Notes: generated by a model not told the origin, from the sequence alone. A stretch of DNA of 64,000 nt from Ferdinandcohnia sp036965165 (GCF_036965165.1 NZ_JBALOX010000007.1:1-64000), one strand, 5' to 3'. Positions 8,422-15,698 are shown, numbered from the stretch's first letter. Numbers and translations are program-made.

Positions 8422-9066
8422 ATGGGGCGAGAGTTTTTAGAGGTTTTTGAAGGTTGGGCAGATTCTTATGACCAGACAGTCACTGGGCATGATGTGGAAT
8501 ATAAGGAAGTGTTTTTGCGATATGAAGACATTCTAAATGATGTCGTGCATAAATCAGGACTATCGGTTTTGGAATTTGGAGTGGGTACCGGTAACCTCAC
8601 TCAAAAGTTACTTGACGAAAATAAGAATGTGTACGGAGTCGAACCATCAGAACCAATGCGAGAAATTGCATTAGAAAAGCTTCAAAACTATACTCTAACA
8701 ATAGAAGATGGTGACTTTATCGATTTTAATAAACCTGCTGACAAAATCGATACAATCGTTAGTACGTATGCCTTCCACCACTTAAATGATATCGAGAAAA
8801 ATCAAGCATTTTCCCAATATAGCAACATTCTCACTAAAGGTGGTAAAATAGTGTTTGCGGATACAATGTTTGAAAATAAAGAAGAATATACAATGACGAT
8901 TCAGTCCGCAACACAAAAAGGCTTCATTAATCTAGCAAAAGATTTAGAAACAGAATACTACACAACCATTCCTGTCTTGCAGGAAATTGCAAAGGAAAAT
9001 GGGTTTACTGTAGAGTTCACACGTTTCAATCATTTTGTATGGGTGATGGAGGCGACGAAACAGTAA
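8422..9066 (+). CDS. yrrT: Class I SAM-dependent methyltransferase YrrT
   Basis: Methyltransferase of 214 residues, substrate unknown. Motif I is VLEFGVGTGNLTQKL, and VSTYAFHHLND follows at the usual place. A GTG at 8413 is in frame, but the ATG at 8422 is 8 bases after GGAGGG and is preferred. It is the first gene of a block with mtnN, mccA and mccB, as in B. subtilis, where the operon is repressed by CymR when sulfur is plentiful. A CymR operator could not be identified with confidence in the AT-rich upstream region. Confidence 0.87.
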   Translation: MGREFLEVFEGWADSYDQTVTGHDVEYKEVFLRYEDILNDVVHKSGLSVLEFGVGTGNLTQKLLDENKNVYGVEPSEPMREIALEKLQNYTLTIEDGDFIDFNKPADKIDTIVSTYAFHHLNDIEKNQAFSQYSNILTKGGKIVFADTMFENKEEYTMTIQSATQKGFINLAKDLETEYYTTIPVLQEIAKENGFTVEFTRFNHFVWVMEATKQ

Positions 9067-9089
9067 AAAATGAAAGGTGATACGTACTT

Positions 9090-9794
9090 ATGAAAGTAGC
9101 AATTATCGGAGCAATGGATGAGGAAGTAGCGATTTTACGGGAAAAAATCGAGAATAGACAGGAAACAACAGTAGCAGGAAGTGTATTCTATACCGGTACA
9201 CTCGGTGGCTATGATGTGATCTTACTTAAATCAGGGATCGGTAAAGTAAATGCGGCTATTTCAACAACGATTTTATTACTGCAATTTAAACCCGATTACG
9301 TGGTGAATACAGGGTCAGCAGGGGGTTACTTAAATACCCTTAATGTAGGCGACATTGTCATTTCATCTGAGGTTAGACATCATGATGTGGATGTAACTGC
9401 CTTTAATTATGAATATGGGCAAGTTCCTGGGTTACCTGCAGCGTTTAAAGCAGATGAAAAACTCATTGAATTAGCTGAAAAAAGTGCAGAAGGAATCACA
9501 GATGTTCAAGTTGTGACAGGATTGATTGCAACAGGTGATTCCTTTATGAATGACCCAGAGCGAGTTTCATTTGTCAGTCAAAAATTTGGTGATTTATATG
9601 CTGTGGAGATGGAAGCAGCTGCAGTGGCACAGGCTTGCCATCAATTTGATGTACCATATGTAGTCATTCGTGCTTTATCAGATATAGCAGGGAAAGAATC
9701 AGATGTATCGTTTGAACAATTCCTACAAACTGCTGCAGTCAATTCTTCAAAAGTTGTAGAACGAATGGTAGAGGAAATAAATAGATCATTATAA
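9090..9794 (+). CDS. mtnN: 5'-methylthioadenosine/S-adenosylhomocysteine nucleosidase
   Basis: Hydrolyses methylthioadenosine and S-adenosylhomocysteine to adenine plus the thioribose product, feeding methionine salvage and the S-ribosylhomocysteine route to homocysteine (234 residues). The N terminus AIIGAMDEEV places the catalytic acid at Glu12. ALSDIAGKES near residue 198 supplies the catalytic Asp, and MEAAAVAQ is the nucleoside-binding segment. It follows yrrT after 23 bases. The gap to mccA is about 190 bases and is filled by a family A repeat. Confidence 0.95.
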   Translation: MKVAIIGAMDEEVAILREKIENRQETTVAGSVFYTGTLGGYDVILLKSGIGKVNAAISTTILLLQFKPDYVVNTGSAGGYLNTLNVGDIVISSEVRHHDVDVTAFNYEYGQVPGLPAAFKADEKLIELAEKSAEGITDVQVVTGLIATGDSFMNDPERVSFVSQKFGDLYAVEMEAAAVAQACHQFDVPYVVIRALSDIAGKESDVSFEQFLQTAAVNSSKVVERMVEEINRSL

Positions 9795-9795
9795 C

Positions 9796-9978
9796 ATTAT
9801 TCGCCAATTAACCTTGGCTAAATAAAGTTAAGCCTCCGGCGGATGCCACAGATTTTTTAATGGATACTTTCGAGCAATAAGATTAAAGACTAAAANNTGT
9901 GGCAACGTCTTTATGACCCACCTCGTGTGGGCCTAAAAAATCTGGGCCAAATTCGCCAAGGCGAATTTGATTAGGGGG
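9796..9978 (+). repeat. Family A element, copy A2 (long form)
   Basis: The first hairpin is degenerate (ATTATTCGCC... GGCTAAATAAAG). GCCTCCGGCGGATGCCACAG then follows, and the long-form insert AAAGAC...GTCTTT with CCCAC/GTGGG inside the AGATTTTTT/AAAAAATCT stem. CCTCC (9833-9837) can pair with GGGGG (9974-9978), the mccA ribosome binding site, with one G-U pair. Two N at 9896-9897 fall at the tip of the insert. Confidence 0.8.
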
Positions 9979-9985
9979 ATTTGTC

Positions 9986-10909
9986 ATGCAAGTGTATCGA
10001 AATGTACATGAGCTTATCGGGAACACACCGATCGTTGAAATAACGAGATTTCCATTACGTAATGGGGTTCGTCTTTTTGCAAAGCTTGAATTTTTTAATC
10101 CAGGTGGAAGTGTAAAGGATCGCTTAGGAGTCGAACTTCTTCAGCATGCAATTGCGACAGGTCAGTTATCTGAAGGAGGAACGATCATTGAACCTACCGC
10201 TGGAAATACGGGAATTGGACTGGCACTTGCAGCAATCAACCACAATATTAATGTGATTCTTTGTGTACCAGAGAAGTTTTCCACTGAAAAACAAGACTTG
10301 ATGAAGGCCTTAGGTGCAACGGTCATAAATACGCCTACAAAGGATGGGATGACAGGAGCAATTGAAAAGGCAAAAGAGCTTTTAAATGAAATCCCTAATT
10401 CCTATTGTCCACAGCAATTCGCAAATCCAGCTAACCCTGAAACCTATTATAAAACGCTTGGCCCCGAAATTTGGGAGCAGCTTGAGGGTAAGCTTGATAT
10501 TTTTGTAGCAGGTGCTGGTACTGGTGGGACTTTTATGGGGACTTCCAGGTATTTAAAAGAAATGAATCATTCTATAAAAACCGTCATTGTTGAGCCGATT
10601 GGGTCAATTTTAAATGGTGGTGAATCTGGACCACATAAAACAGAAGGAATCGGCATGGAATTTCTTCCGGGTTATATGGATACATCTTATTTCGATGCCA
10701 TTCACACTATTTCGGATGAGGATGCATTTAATCGGGTTAAGGAAGTAGCACAATTGGAAGGATTGCTTGTTGGTAGTTCATCAGGAGCAGCCCTTCATGC
10801 GGCACTTTTAGAAGCGGAAGATGCAAAGCCGGGGTCACATATTCTTGTGATCTTTCCTGATAGCAGTGAACGTTATTTAAGCAAAAAAATATATGAAGGT
10901 GGGATATAG
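9986..10909 (+). CDS. mccA: O-acetylserine-dependent cystathionine beta-synthase MccA (YrhA)
   Basis: PLP enzyme of 307 residues that joins O-acetylserine and homocysteine into cystathionine, the first step of methionine-to-cysteine conversion. The PLP lysine is Lys44 in NPGGSVKDRLG; TAGNTGIGLA is the substrate loop, and GAGTGGTFMG binds the cofactor phosphate. It resembles cysteine synthases, so the MccA call rests mainly on context: mtnN upstream and mccB downstream, as in B. subtilis. The ribosome binding site (GGGGG) is the last part of repeat A2. One base separates its stop from the mccB ATG. Confidence 0.9.
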   Translation: MQVYRNVHELIGNTPIVEITRFPLRNGVRLFAKLEFFNPGGSVKDRLGVELLQHAIATGQLSEGGTIIEPTAGNTGIGLALAAINHNINVILCVPEKFSTEKQDLMKALGATVINTPTKDGMTGAIEKAKELLNEIPNSYCPQQFANPANPETYYKTLGPEIWEQLEGKLDIFVAGAGTGGTFMGTSRYLKEMNHSIKTVIVEPIGSILNGGESGPHKTEGIGMEFLPGYMDTSYFDAIHTISDEDAFNRVKEVAQLEGLLVGSSSGAALHAALLEAEDAKPGSHILVIFPDSSERYLSKKIYEGGI

Positions 10910-10910
10910 G

Positions 10911-12044
10911 ATGAAACGAAAAACGTTACTTATTCATGGAGGAGTTGGTGAGGATCCACAGACTGGAGCAGTTAATACACCAATCTATCAAGTTAGCACG
11001 TACAAACAAGAGGGGATCGGCGGTCACAAGGGCTTTGAATACTCACGAACTGGAAATCCGACTAGACATGCCCTTGAAGAATTAATCAAGGATATTGAAG
11101 GTGGAGAAAGAGGATTTGCATTTGGTTCGGGTATGGCCGCAATCACTGCTGTCATGATGCTGTTTAATAACGGGGACCACGTGGTTTTTTCTGATGACGT
11201 GTATGGTGGGACTTTTCGTGTAATGACTAAGGTGCTTAACCGTTTTGGTATTGAATCAACCTTTGTTGATACAAGCAATCTTGAAAATCTTGAAGGTGCA
11301 ATTCGTGAAAATACAAAAGCAATTTATATCGAAACACCAACAAATCCTTTATTAAAAATAACAGATATTAAAGGCGCGGCAGAAATTGCGAAACAGCACA
11401 ACCTTTTAACAATCGTTGATAATACCTTCAGCACTCCGTATTGGCAAACTCCGATCGCACTTGGCGCTGATATCGTTCTACACAGTGCGACCAAGTACAT
11501 CGGTGGACACAGTGATGTAGTGGCAGGTCTTGTTGTTGTGAATTCGACAAAATTAGGTGAGGATTTACATTTTGTTCAAAACTCAACTGGTGGTGTACTC
11601 GGTCCTCAGGATTCTTGGCTGTTGATTCGTGGTATTCGCACACTTGGAGTTCGGATGGAAGAACACGAAGAAAATACAAAAAAAATTGTAGAGTTCTTAC
11701 AAAACCATCCAGCAGTTAACAAGGTATTCTATCCTGGGATTGAAACACATCCAAACCATGCCATTGCTAAGGCTCAAGCTTCAGGTTTTGGGGGGATGGT
11801 TTCCTTTGATGTAGGTAGTGCTGAGAATGCAGATAAGCTGCTAGGAAAGGTTAAATATTTCACTTTGGCAGAAAGTCTTGGCGCAGTTGAAAGCTTAATT
11901 TCAGTACCTGCAAAAATGACACATGCTTCCATTCCAAAAGATCGTCGCGAAGAACTAGGTATAGGCGATGGACTTGTTCGTATATCAGTAGGATTAGAAG
12001 ATGTTGAAGACCTAATTGAAGACCTTGAACAAGGCTTAGTATAA
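10911..12044 (+). CDS. mccB: Cystathionine gamma-lyase / homocysteine gamma-lyase MccB (YrhB)
   Basis: Cys/Met metabolism PLP enzyme of 377 residues that cleaves cystathionine to cysteine, completing reverse transsulfuration with MccA. The PLP lysine lies in LHSATKYIGGHSD; YSRTGNPTR and GSGMAAI are further family motifs. An in-frame ATG at 10893 would overlap mccA, but the ATG at 10911 has the ribosome binding site GGTGGG at the right distance and gives the normal N terminus (MKRKTLLIHGG). A terminator follows. Confidence 0.92.
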   Translation: MKRKTLLIHGGVGEDPQTGAVNTPIYQVSTYKQEGIGGHKGFEYSRTGNPTRHALEELIKDIEGGERGFAFGSGMAAITAVMMLFNNGDHVVFSDDVYGGTFRVMTKVLNRFGIESTFVDTSNLENLEGAIRENTKAIYIETPTNPLLKITDIKGAAEIAKQHNLLTIVDNTFSTPYWQTPIALGADIVLHSATKYIGGHSDVVAGLVVVNSTKLGEDLHFVQNSTGGVLGPQDSWLLIRGIRTLGVRMEEHEENTKKIVEFLQNHPAVNKVFYPGIETHPNHAIAKAQASGFGGMVSFDVGSAENADKLLGKVKYFTLAESLGAVESLISVPAKMTHASIPKDRREELGIGDGLVRISVGLEDVEDLIEDLEQGLV

Positions 12045-12050
12045 CTAGTT

Positions 12051-12086
12051 GCCTCTAGCCCAAACATTTGGGTTGGAGGCTTATTT
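12051..12086 (+). terminator. Terminator after mccB
   Basis: GCCTCTAGCCCAAA pairs with TTTGGGTTGGAGGC across two bases and is followed by TTATTTGTT. It ends the sulfur operon. Confidence 0.8.
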
Positions 12087-12180
12087 GTTAAAACAATGAA
12101 ACTGCTAAATTTTACATTCTTCCTCCGCTTACCAGGTATGTTATCATAAGTTGAAAGTTTACTAACTTGGTAGGTGGGAT

Positions 12181-12414
12181 ATGATGGAACGAAATAAACA
12201 ATTGAAAAAACTAAGTAGTAAAATAAAAGATTTTACAAACTTCGGCTACATCCTGCTTGTGTTAAGTGTATTTATGTATATCGGTATCATTATTCCTGAG
12301 GAACGATCTCCATTTCAAATTTATACAATGATGGGGGCAATCCTTGTTTTATTGTCTTTGTCTTTTACATTTTTCTTTTTAGCCATTAAATATAAAAAAC
12401 AATTCGAAGAATAA
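12181..12414 (+). CDS. yrhC: YrhC family small membrane protein
   Basis: Protein of 77 residues with two predicted membrane segments (about 19-37 and 47-68) and a short charged tail. The function is unknown. Position after mccB and general composition match B. subtilis yrhC. ATG codons lie at 12181 and 12184; the second has the better distance from AGGTGG, so the protein may be one residue shorter. It lies beyond the mccB terminator, so it may have its own promoter. Confidence 0.75.
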   Translation: MMERNKQLKKLSSKIKDFTNFGYILLVLSVFMYIGIIIPEERSPFQIYTMMGAILVLLSLSFTFFFLAIKYKKQFEE

Positions 12415-12417
12415 TAG

Positions 12418-12451
12418 TCCTTCACCTAATTTTGAGGTGAAGGAATTTTTT
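12418..12451 (+). terminator. Terminator after yrhC
   Basis: TCCTTCACCT/AGGTGAAGGA around AATTTTG is followed by ATTTTTTT. Confidence 0.85.
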
Positions 12452-12464
12452 TGCAAAAAAAGGG

Positions 12465-12493
12465 TTTACATGGTCAGTATTTTTGGTTATAAT
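12465..12493 (+). promoter_or_regulatory. Sigma-A-type promoter of the micropeptide cluster
   Basis: TTTACA (12465-12470), a 17-base spacer and a perfect TATAAT (12488-12493). It lies 44 bases before the first short ORF. Confidence 0.75.
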
Positions 12494-12537
12494 TACCACA
12501 GTAGGAAAAAATTAATGACAAAGGGAGGTCGAGTAAA

Positions 12538-12621
12538 ATGATGAAAGTAACAATTGATATGACAAATTCAAAAACTTCATATGGAATAATCTATTCGACC
12601 ATACCGGTGATTAATTTCTAA
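12538..12621 (+). CDS. 27-residue leader-like peptide upstream of yrzI
   Basis: Short ORF starting with two ATG codons after a strong AAGGGAGG site (9 bases to the first ATG). The product reads MMKVTIDMTNSKTSYG and then a hydrophobic tail ending IPVINF. I do not recognise the peptide. It is the first ORF behind a good promoter and is followed by two hairpins with the same stem, the second resembling a terminator. A leader peptide in an attenuation device is possible but unproven. The strong ribosome binding site supports real translation. Confidence 0.55.
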   Translation: MMKVTIDMTNSKTSYGIIYSTIPVINF

Positions 12622-12642
12622 ATCAGAATGATAGTTAATCAT

Positions 12643-12670
12643 GCCACAGGTGGAATAGTCTGCCTGTGGC
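12643..12670 (+). promoter_or_regulatory. First of two hairpins with identical stems upstream of yrzI
   Basis: GCCACAGG (12643-12650) pairs with CCTGTGGC (12663-12670). The same stem recurs at 12689-12713, so each left arm could pair with either right arm. Confidence 0.6.
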
Positions 12671-12685
12671 TTTATTATGCCATTT

Positions 12686-12728
12686 AACGCCACAGGACTA
12701 GTATGCCTGTGGCGTTTTTGTGTCTTTT
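12686..12728 (+). terminator. Second hairpin, terminator-like, upstream of yrzI
   Basis: AACGCCACAGG (12686-12696) pairs with CCTGTGGCGTT (12706-12716) and is followed by TTTG and TGTCTTTTTT. It could end a short transcript or act as an attenuator in front of yrzI. Confidence 0.65.
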
Positions 12729-12773
12729 TTTCCTACACAGATTAAAGCAATCCGATAAAGGAGGTGATATATA

Positions 12774-12914
12774 ATGACCATCAATCTATTCTTTTTAACA
12801 ATCTCGATTTCGAAACGTCAAAAATCAATCGAAGAGTATGAACGTGAGGAAAGAGTCAATAAGCTCATGGAAGAAATGAAGGATCGCCAATATTCAATGA
12901 TTCGCTTATTCTAA
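12774..12914 (+). CDS. yrzI: YrzI family small protein
   Basis: ORF of 46 residues with a very strong AAGGAGGTGAT site. The sequence begins MTINLFFLTISISKRQKS, a short hydrophobic stretch, and continues as a charged helix ending MIRLF; this is the pattern of the Bacillus YrzI family. In B. subtilis yrzI sits at the same place and is part of a polycistronic mRNA of very short ORFs that is degraded by the ribosome-associated endonuclease Rae1. Two further short ORFs follow here within 180 bases, consistent with that operon. Confidence 0.8.
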   Translation: MTINLFFLTISISKRQKSIEEYEREERVNKLMEEMKDRQYSMIRLF

Positions 12915-12948
12915 TCTACAAAAATAAAAAGAAGAAAGGGGAATGAAG

Positions 12949-13008
12949 ATGTTAATGAAATTATGTCCGATTGTAGCTTGGTTATCTGTGGAGAAGGATT
13001 CCACCTAA
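12949..13008 (+). CDS. 19-residue peptide, candidate counterpart of the Rae1-target ORF S1025
   Basis: Micropeptide MLMKLCPIVAWLSVEKDST. The ATG at 12949 is 7 bases after AAAGGGG; an in-frame ATG at 12943 is too close to it. In B. subtilis, Rae1 cuts the yrzI mRNA in the A site of a translated short ORF (S1025), between a Glu and a Lys codon. The GAG-AAG pair at 12991-12996 in VEKDS is a good candidate for that site. The identification rests on recalled features of the family, on position after yrzI and on this motif. Confidence 0.6.
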   Translation: MLMKLCPIVAWLSVEKDST

Positions 13009-13035
13009 CGTACTATATGACAGGAGGAGTTGTTG

Positions 13036-13092
13036 ATGATAACGGTTCATGTGCTAATTTTTACAATTTTATTTACAAAGAAAAATAAATAG
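13036..13092 (+). CDS. 18-residue hydrophobic micropeptide
   Basis: Short ORF MITVHVLIFTILFTKKNK, six bases after AGGAGGAG. It is a hydrophobic segment with a basic tail, which could insert in the membrane. It is the last ORF of the yrzI cluster and is followed immediately by a terminator. B. subtilis has several similar tiny ORFs in this operon, but I cannot match it to one of them. Confidence 0.5.
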   Translation: MITVHVLIFTILFTKKNK

Positions 13093-13102
13093 TAAAGCAA
13101 TG

Positions 13103-13127
13103 GGAGCGCCTGTTTGGCGCTCCTTTT
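13103..13127 (+). terminator. Terminator of the yrzI cluster
   Basis: GGAGCGCC/GGCGCTCC around TGTTT is followed by TTTT. Confidence 0.8.
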
Positions 13128-13257
13128 GGCATTGTATTGCCGTCTTATTTTTGTCAAATTTCCTTAACAAAATGTTCAAAAGTGGATAACGTTTACACAG
13201 TCAGTAAGTGATAAAGTAAAAGTAAGAAATACATCTCTTTTATGGAGGATGATGAAC

Positions 13258-13338
13258 ATGTTTATGATTGTTATGGGGATTGTCATTACGTCTGTTATTG
13301 CTATTATTATTGGAACTGAAGTCAGTGTAGAATTATAG
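13258..13338 (+). CDS. 26-residue single-pass membrane micropeptide
   Basis: ORF starting MFMIVMGIVITSVIAIIIG and ending TEVSVEL, almost wholly hydrophobic apart from the tail. GGAGGA at 13244-13249 is 8 bases from the ATG at 13258. It lies alone between two terminators, so it is probably transcribed on its own; GTTTACA upstream might be part of a promoter, but no clear -10 was seen. The function is unknown. Location beside sigK suggests, weakly, a sporulation-stage role. Confidence 0.5.
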   Translation: MFMIVMGIVITSVIAIIIGTEVSVEL

Positions 13339-13350
13339 AATAAAAAGGAA

Positions 13351-13385
13351 GGGTGGACTGCAAATATGCAATCCACCCTATTTTT
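13351..13385. terminator. Bidirectional terminator between the micropeptide ORF and sigK
   Basis: GGGTGGACTGC and GCAATCCACCC form a stem with T runs on the plus side (TATTTTT) and A-rich sequence on the left, which gives a T tract for the minus strand. It serves both the short ORF and the convergent sigK. Confidence 0.8.
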
Positions 13386-14097
13386 ACGTCCTTCTTTTTT
13401 CTTTTTCTGCTCGATAAAATTCATGGAACATCTTCATCAAGGCGCGTTTTTCAATGCGTGATACATAGCTTCTTGAGATGCCGAGTTCTTTAGCAATTTC
13501 ACGCTGTGTTTTTTCTTTTTTCAAATCAAGTCCAAACCTACCCACAATGACTTCTTTTTCCCTTTCATCAAGTACATCGATATACTCTTTGATTTTTTCA
13601 AGCTCCATATTCAATTGGATCGTTTCAATCACGTCTTCAGTTTCCGATTTCAACACATCAATTAAGCTAATTTCATTGCCTTCTTTATCCTGACCAATTG
13701 GATCATGAAGGGAGACATCCTTTTTTGTTTTCTTTAAAGCTCGCAAATGCATTAGAATTTCATTTTCTATACATCTCGCAGCATACGTAGCCAATTTTGT
13801 TCCTTTTCCTTGTGAATAGCTTTCGATGGCCTTGATTAACCCAATAGTCCCAATCGAAATAAGATCCTCCGTGTCCTCACCAGTATTTTCGAATTTTTTA
13901 ACTATATGAGCGACTAACCGTAAATTATGTTCAATTAACACATTCCGAGCATGTTCATTCCCCTCGGCCAACAATTGTAAGTATTTCTTCTCATCAGAAG
14001 ATGATAACGGTTGAGGAAAAGCATTATTTTTTACATAGGATACTAAAAATAATAATTCTTTTACAAAATAGCCTAATGCTGCTAACAGTCCAGACAT
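13384..14097 (-). CDS. sigK: RNA polymerase sporulation sigma factor SigK (pro-sigma-K)
   Basis: Late mother-cell sigma factor of 237 residues. The hydrophobic N terminus (about the first 20 residues, MSGLLAALGYFVKELLFLVSY) is the pro-sequence removed by the SpoIVFB protease. Sigma-70 region 2 (DLISIGTIGLIKAIESY) and region 4 (TQREIAKELGISRSYVSRIEKRAL) are intact. The gene is not split: there is no skin prophage, unlike B. subtilis 168. GGAGGTGA precedes the ATG. A CATACATA box upstream could be the -10 of a sigma-E promoter. Confidence 0.95.
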   Translation of the reverse strand: MSGLLAALGYFVKELLFLVSYVKNNAFPQPLSSSDEKKYLQLLAEGNEHARNVLIEHNLRLVAHIVKKFENTGEDTEDLISIGTIGLIKAIESYSQGKGTKLATYAARCIENEILMHLRALKKTKKDVSLHDPIGQDKEGNEISLIDVLKSETEDVIETIQLNMELEKIKEYIDVLDEREKEVIVGRFGLDLKKEKTQREIAKELGISRSYVSRIEKRALMKMFHEFYRAEKEKRRT

Positions 14098-14124
14098 TCG
14101 CTCACCTCCGCATAAATCGTAGTG

Positions 14125-14132
14125 TATGTATG
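14125..14132 (-). promoter_or_regulatory. Possible sigma-E -10 element for sigK
   Basis: On the minus strand CATACATA resembles the sigma-E -10 consensus CATACAAT, 27 bases before the sigK ATG. No convincing -35 was seen. Confidence 0.3.
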
Positions 14133-14212
14133 CGCATTACACTACTTTAACTAGGCAATTGCCCATTACTTAATGTTATGAGCGAGTATGCTTGCTTGTG
14201 TCTGTCCAACAG

Positions 14213-14260
14213 AAAAAAGCTGATGATAGTAAAAAAGACCATTCTTACTACTACATCAGC
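14213..14260 (-). terminator. Terminator of the gerA-type operon
   Basis: Read on the minus strand, GCTGATG pairs with CATCAGC, extended by TAGTA/TACTA, and is followed by six T. It lies just after the small ORF that ends the operon. Confidence 0.75.
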
Positions 14261-14279
14261 ATGAAATGAAGAACTGAAT

Positions 14280-14438
14280 TTACTTTAAAATCGTAAAGAA
14301 TGGTGCAATGGCTATCGTCATTGCTAATCCAAATACAACAACGGAGCCCGGTTTATTTTTATCCTTCCAAAGGGTGACACCAAACCCGGCCGTATAGACA
14401 AACATAATTGTCATCATCACAAAAATAAAAATAGTCAT
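14280..14438 (-). CDS. 52-residue membrane protein at the end of the gerA-type operon
   Basis: Small ORF (starts MTIFIFVMMTIMFVYTAG) with two hydrophobic segments separated by LWKDKNKPGS. It begins three bases after the gerC stop and ends before the operon terminator, so it is very probably co-expressed with the germinant receptor. I do not recognise a named family. The short, two-segment form recalls the small D subunits found with some Bacillus germinant receptors; this is inference from size and position only. Confidence 0.6.
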   Translation of the reverse strand: MTIFIFVMMTIMFVYTAGFGVTLWKDKNKPGSVVVFGLAMTIAIAPFFTILK

Positions 14439-14441
14439 TCG

Positions 14442-15698
14442 TTAATCCCTTATCCTTTCAAGTTTAGGTAATTTCGATTGTCGCCCGAACTCCCCGAATT
14501 TTACATCGACTGTAACGCTTATGTCTGCGTCAGGATACGATTTCATCCAATCATAGTTCTCCCATTGTGGAATGGTTAAAAAATGCTTTCTTGCTACAAG
14601 GGAAAAGCCAAAGGGATCTGCTTTAAATTCTTCCTGCGTCCGTTTAATAAAGTCATTTATTCTTTTTTCAAGGCCATTAATGATGTGCTCCTTTAATTCA
14701 TTTCTCTTATCCTCTTCGTTTGCATAGTTAACCATGCTGTGGTCTGTTAAAATATCAGCATTTAAAGGAAGGTTAACCATTATTTTTGGTGCGGGTCTCG
14801 ATACATCTACAGTTACATCTGGCTCTTTTAATTGAGTAAAACGCGCGGTTATCCAGTAATTTTTCATAAAGGGATCAGGCATAGAGACCAAAAAGCTTGG
14901 TTTTTCCATCCATTTATTTAACATTATGGTTATACGCGTTTCTTGCACAGATAGTTTCCCAATCATTTGTCCCTCTTTAAAGACTGCAGAACCAAGGAAT
15001 TGAGCTGGATTTGTTTTTCCCGTTACCTTCATATTCCCCGCAAGTAAATACTCATCCTCGTTTTTCTTAGCTGTATTTTCGTCCTGGTCGGTCGTTGCAT
15101 AGGCAGAGATAAATAAATCTGCATCTGCTTCAATAATTCTAAAAAGATTGTGAATTTCGGAATTTGGAATAAAACCAATACTAGTTGCATTTTTAAAAAT
15201 GGTTTCAAAATATTCATGCCTTCTCGTTTCAAGTTTTGGTTTATTATTTTCAATAAATGTACTAGCCTTCTCCTTTGTGACGATAATTTTTGAATCACGT
15301 CTTACTTCACGATCCTTTGTAGCATCATAGAAATAGCGAATAAAATCTTTATCCCTCGCCAATTCCTCTGAAACGACAAAGAAATCCAAAATATCATACG
15401 TAATAGGTTTCGCAATTACGGCATTTGCCAAGTTTTGAGACTGAATAAAACTTGATGCTTTGAGTGAGATAATTTCATGTGCTGGTTCATTACTTCCACC
15501 GCCAACTAGTGTTGACCCAGCCTCTGGATTGGAGATTAAATATGTAACATATAAAAAGCCATTAACATTTGATTTATCTAGACCTATCCCAAGAACATAG
15601 GCTCTTTGATCAATTTCCTCCATATCCCAGCAACCAACTAACAAAAATACAGTAGAAAAAATCAAAGCAAATCTAATTATTTTGGCTTGTTGTTTCAT
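14442..15698 (-). CDS. Ger(x)C family spore germination lipoprotein (germinant receptor C subunit)
   Basis: Lipoprotein of 418 residues, outer face of the spore inner membrane. A signal peptide ends in the lipobox LLVGC with the lipidated cysteine at residue 23. It is followed by the family start WDMEEIDQRAYVLGIGLDK and the typical C-terminal domain (LEKRINDFIKRTQEEFKADPFG). It works with the A and B subunits encoded upstream on the same strand to sense germinants. AGAGGGG precedes its ATG. Its start would overlap a frame-corrected gerAB by 26 bases. Which germinant is sensed cannot be told from sequence. Confidence 0.92.
   Translation of the reverse strand: MKQQAKIIRFALIFSTVFLLVGCWDMEEIDQRAYVLGIGLDKSNVNGFLYVTYLISNPEAGSTLVGGGSNEPAHEIISLKASSFIQSQNLANAVIAKPITYDILDFFVVSEELARDKDFIRYFYDATKDREVRRDSKIIVTKEKASTFIENNKPKLETRRHEYFETIFKNATSIGFIPNSEIHNLFRIIEADADLFISAYATTDQDENTAKKNEDEYLLAGNMKVTGKTNPAQFLGSAVFKEGQMIGKLSVQETRITIMLNKWMEKPSFLVSMPDPFMKNYWITARFTQLKEPDVTVDVSRPAPKIMVNLPLNADILTDHSMVNYANEEDKRNELKEHIINGLEKRINDFIKRTQEEFKADPFGFSLVARKHFLTIPQWENYDWMKSYPDADISVTVDVKFGEFGRQSKLPKLERIRD

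Noticed and set aside
12643..12716. The two GCCACAGG hairpins as a CRISPR-like repeat
   Set aside because: There are only two copies of an 8-base palindromic stem, with no regular spacers. No CRISPR array or cas gene is present in the window.
13176..13424. 82-codon minus-strand ORF overlapping the end of sigK
   Set aside because: It crosses a terminator and the 3' end of sigK and has no plausible start site.
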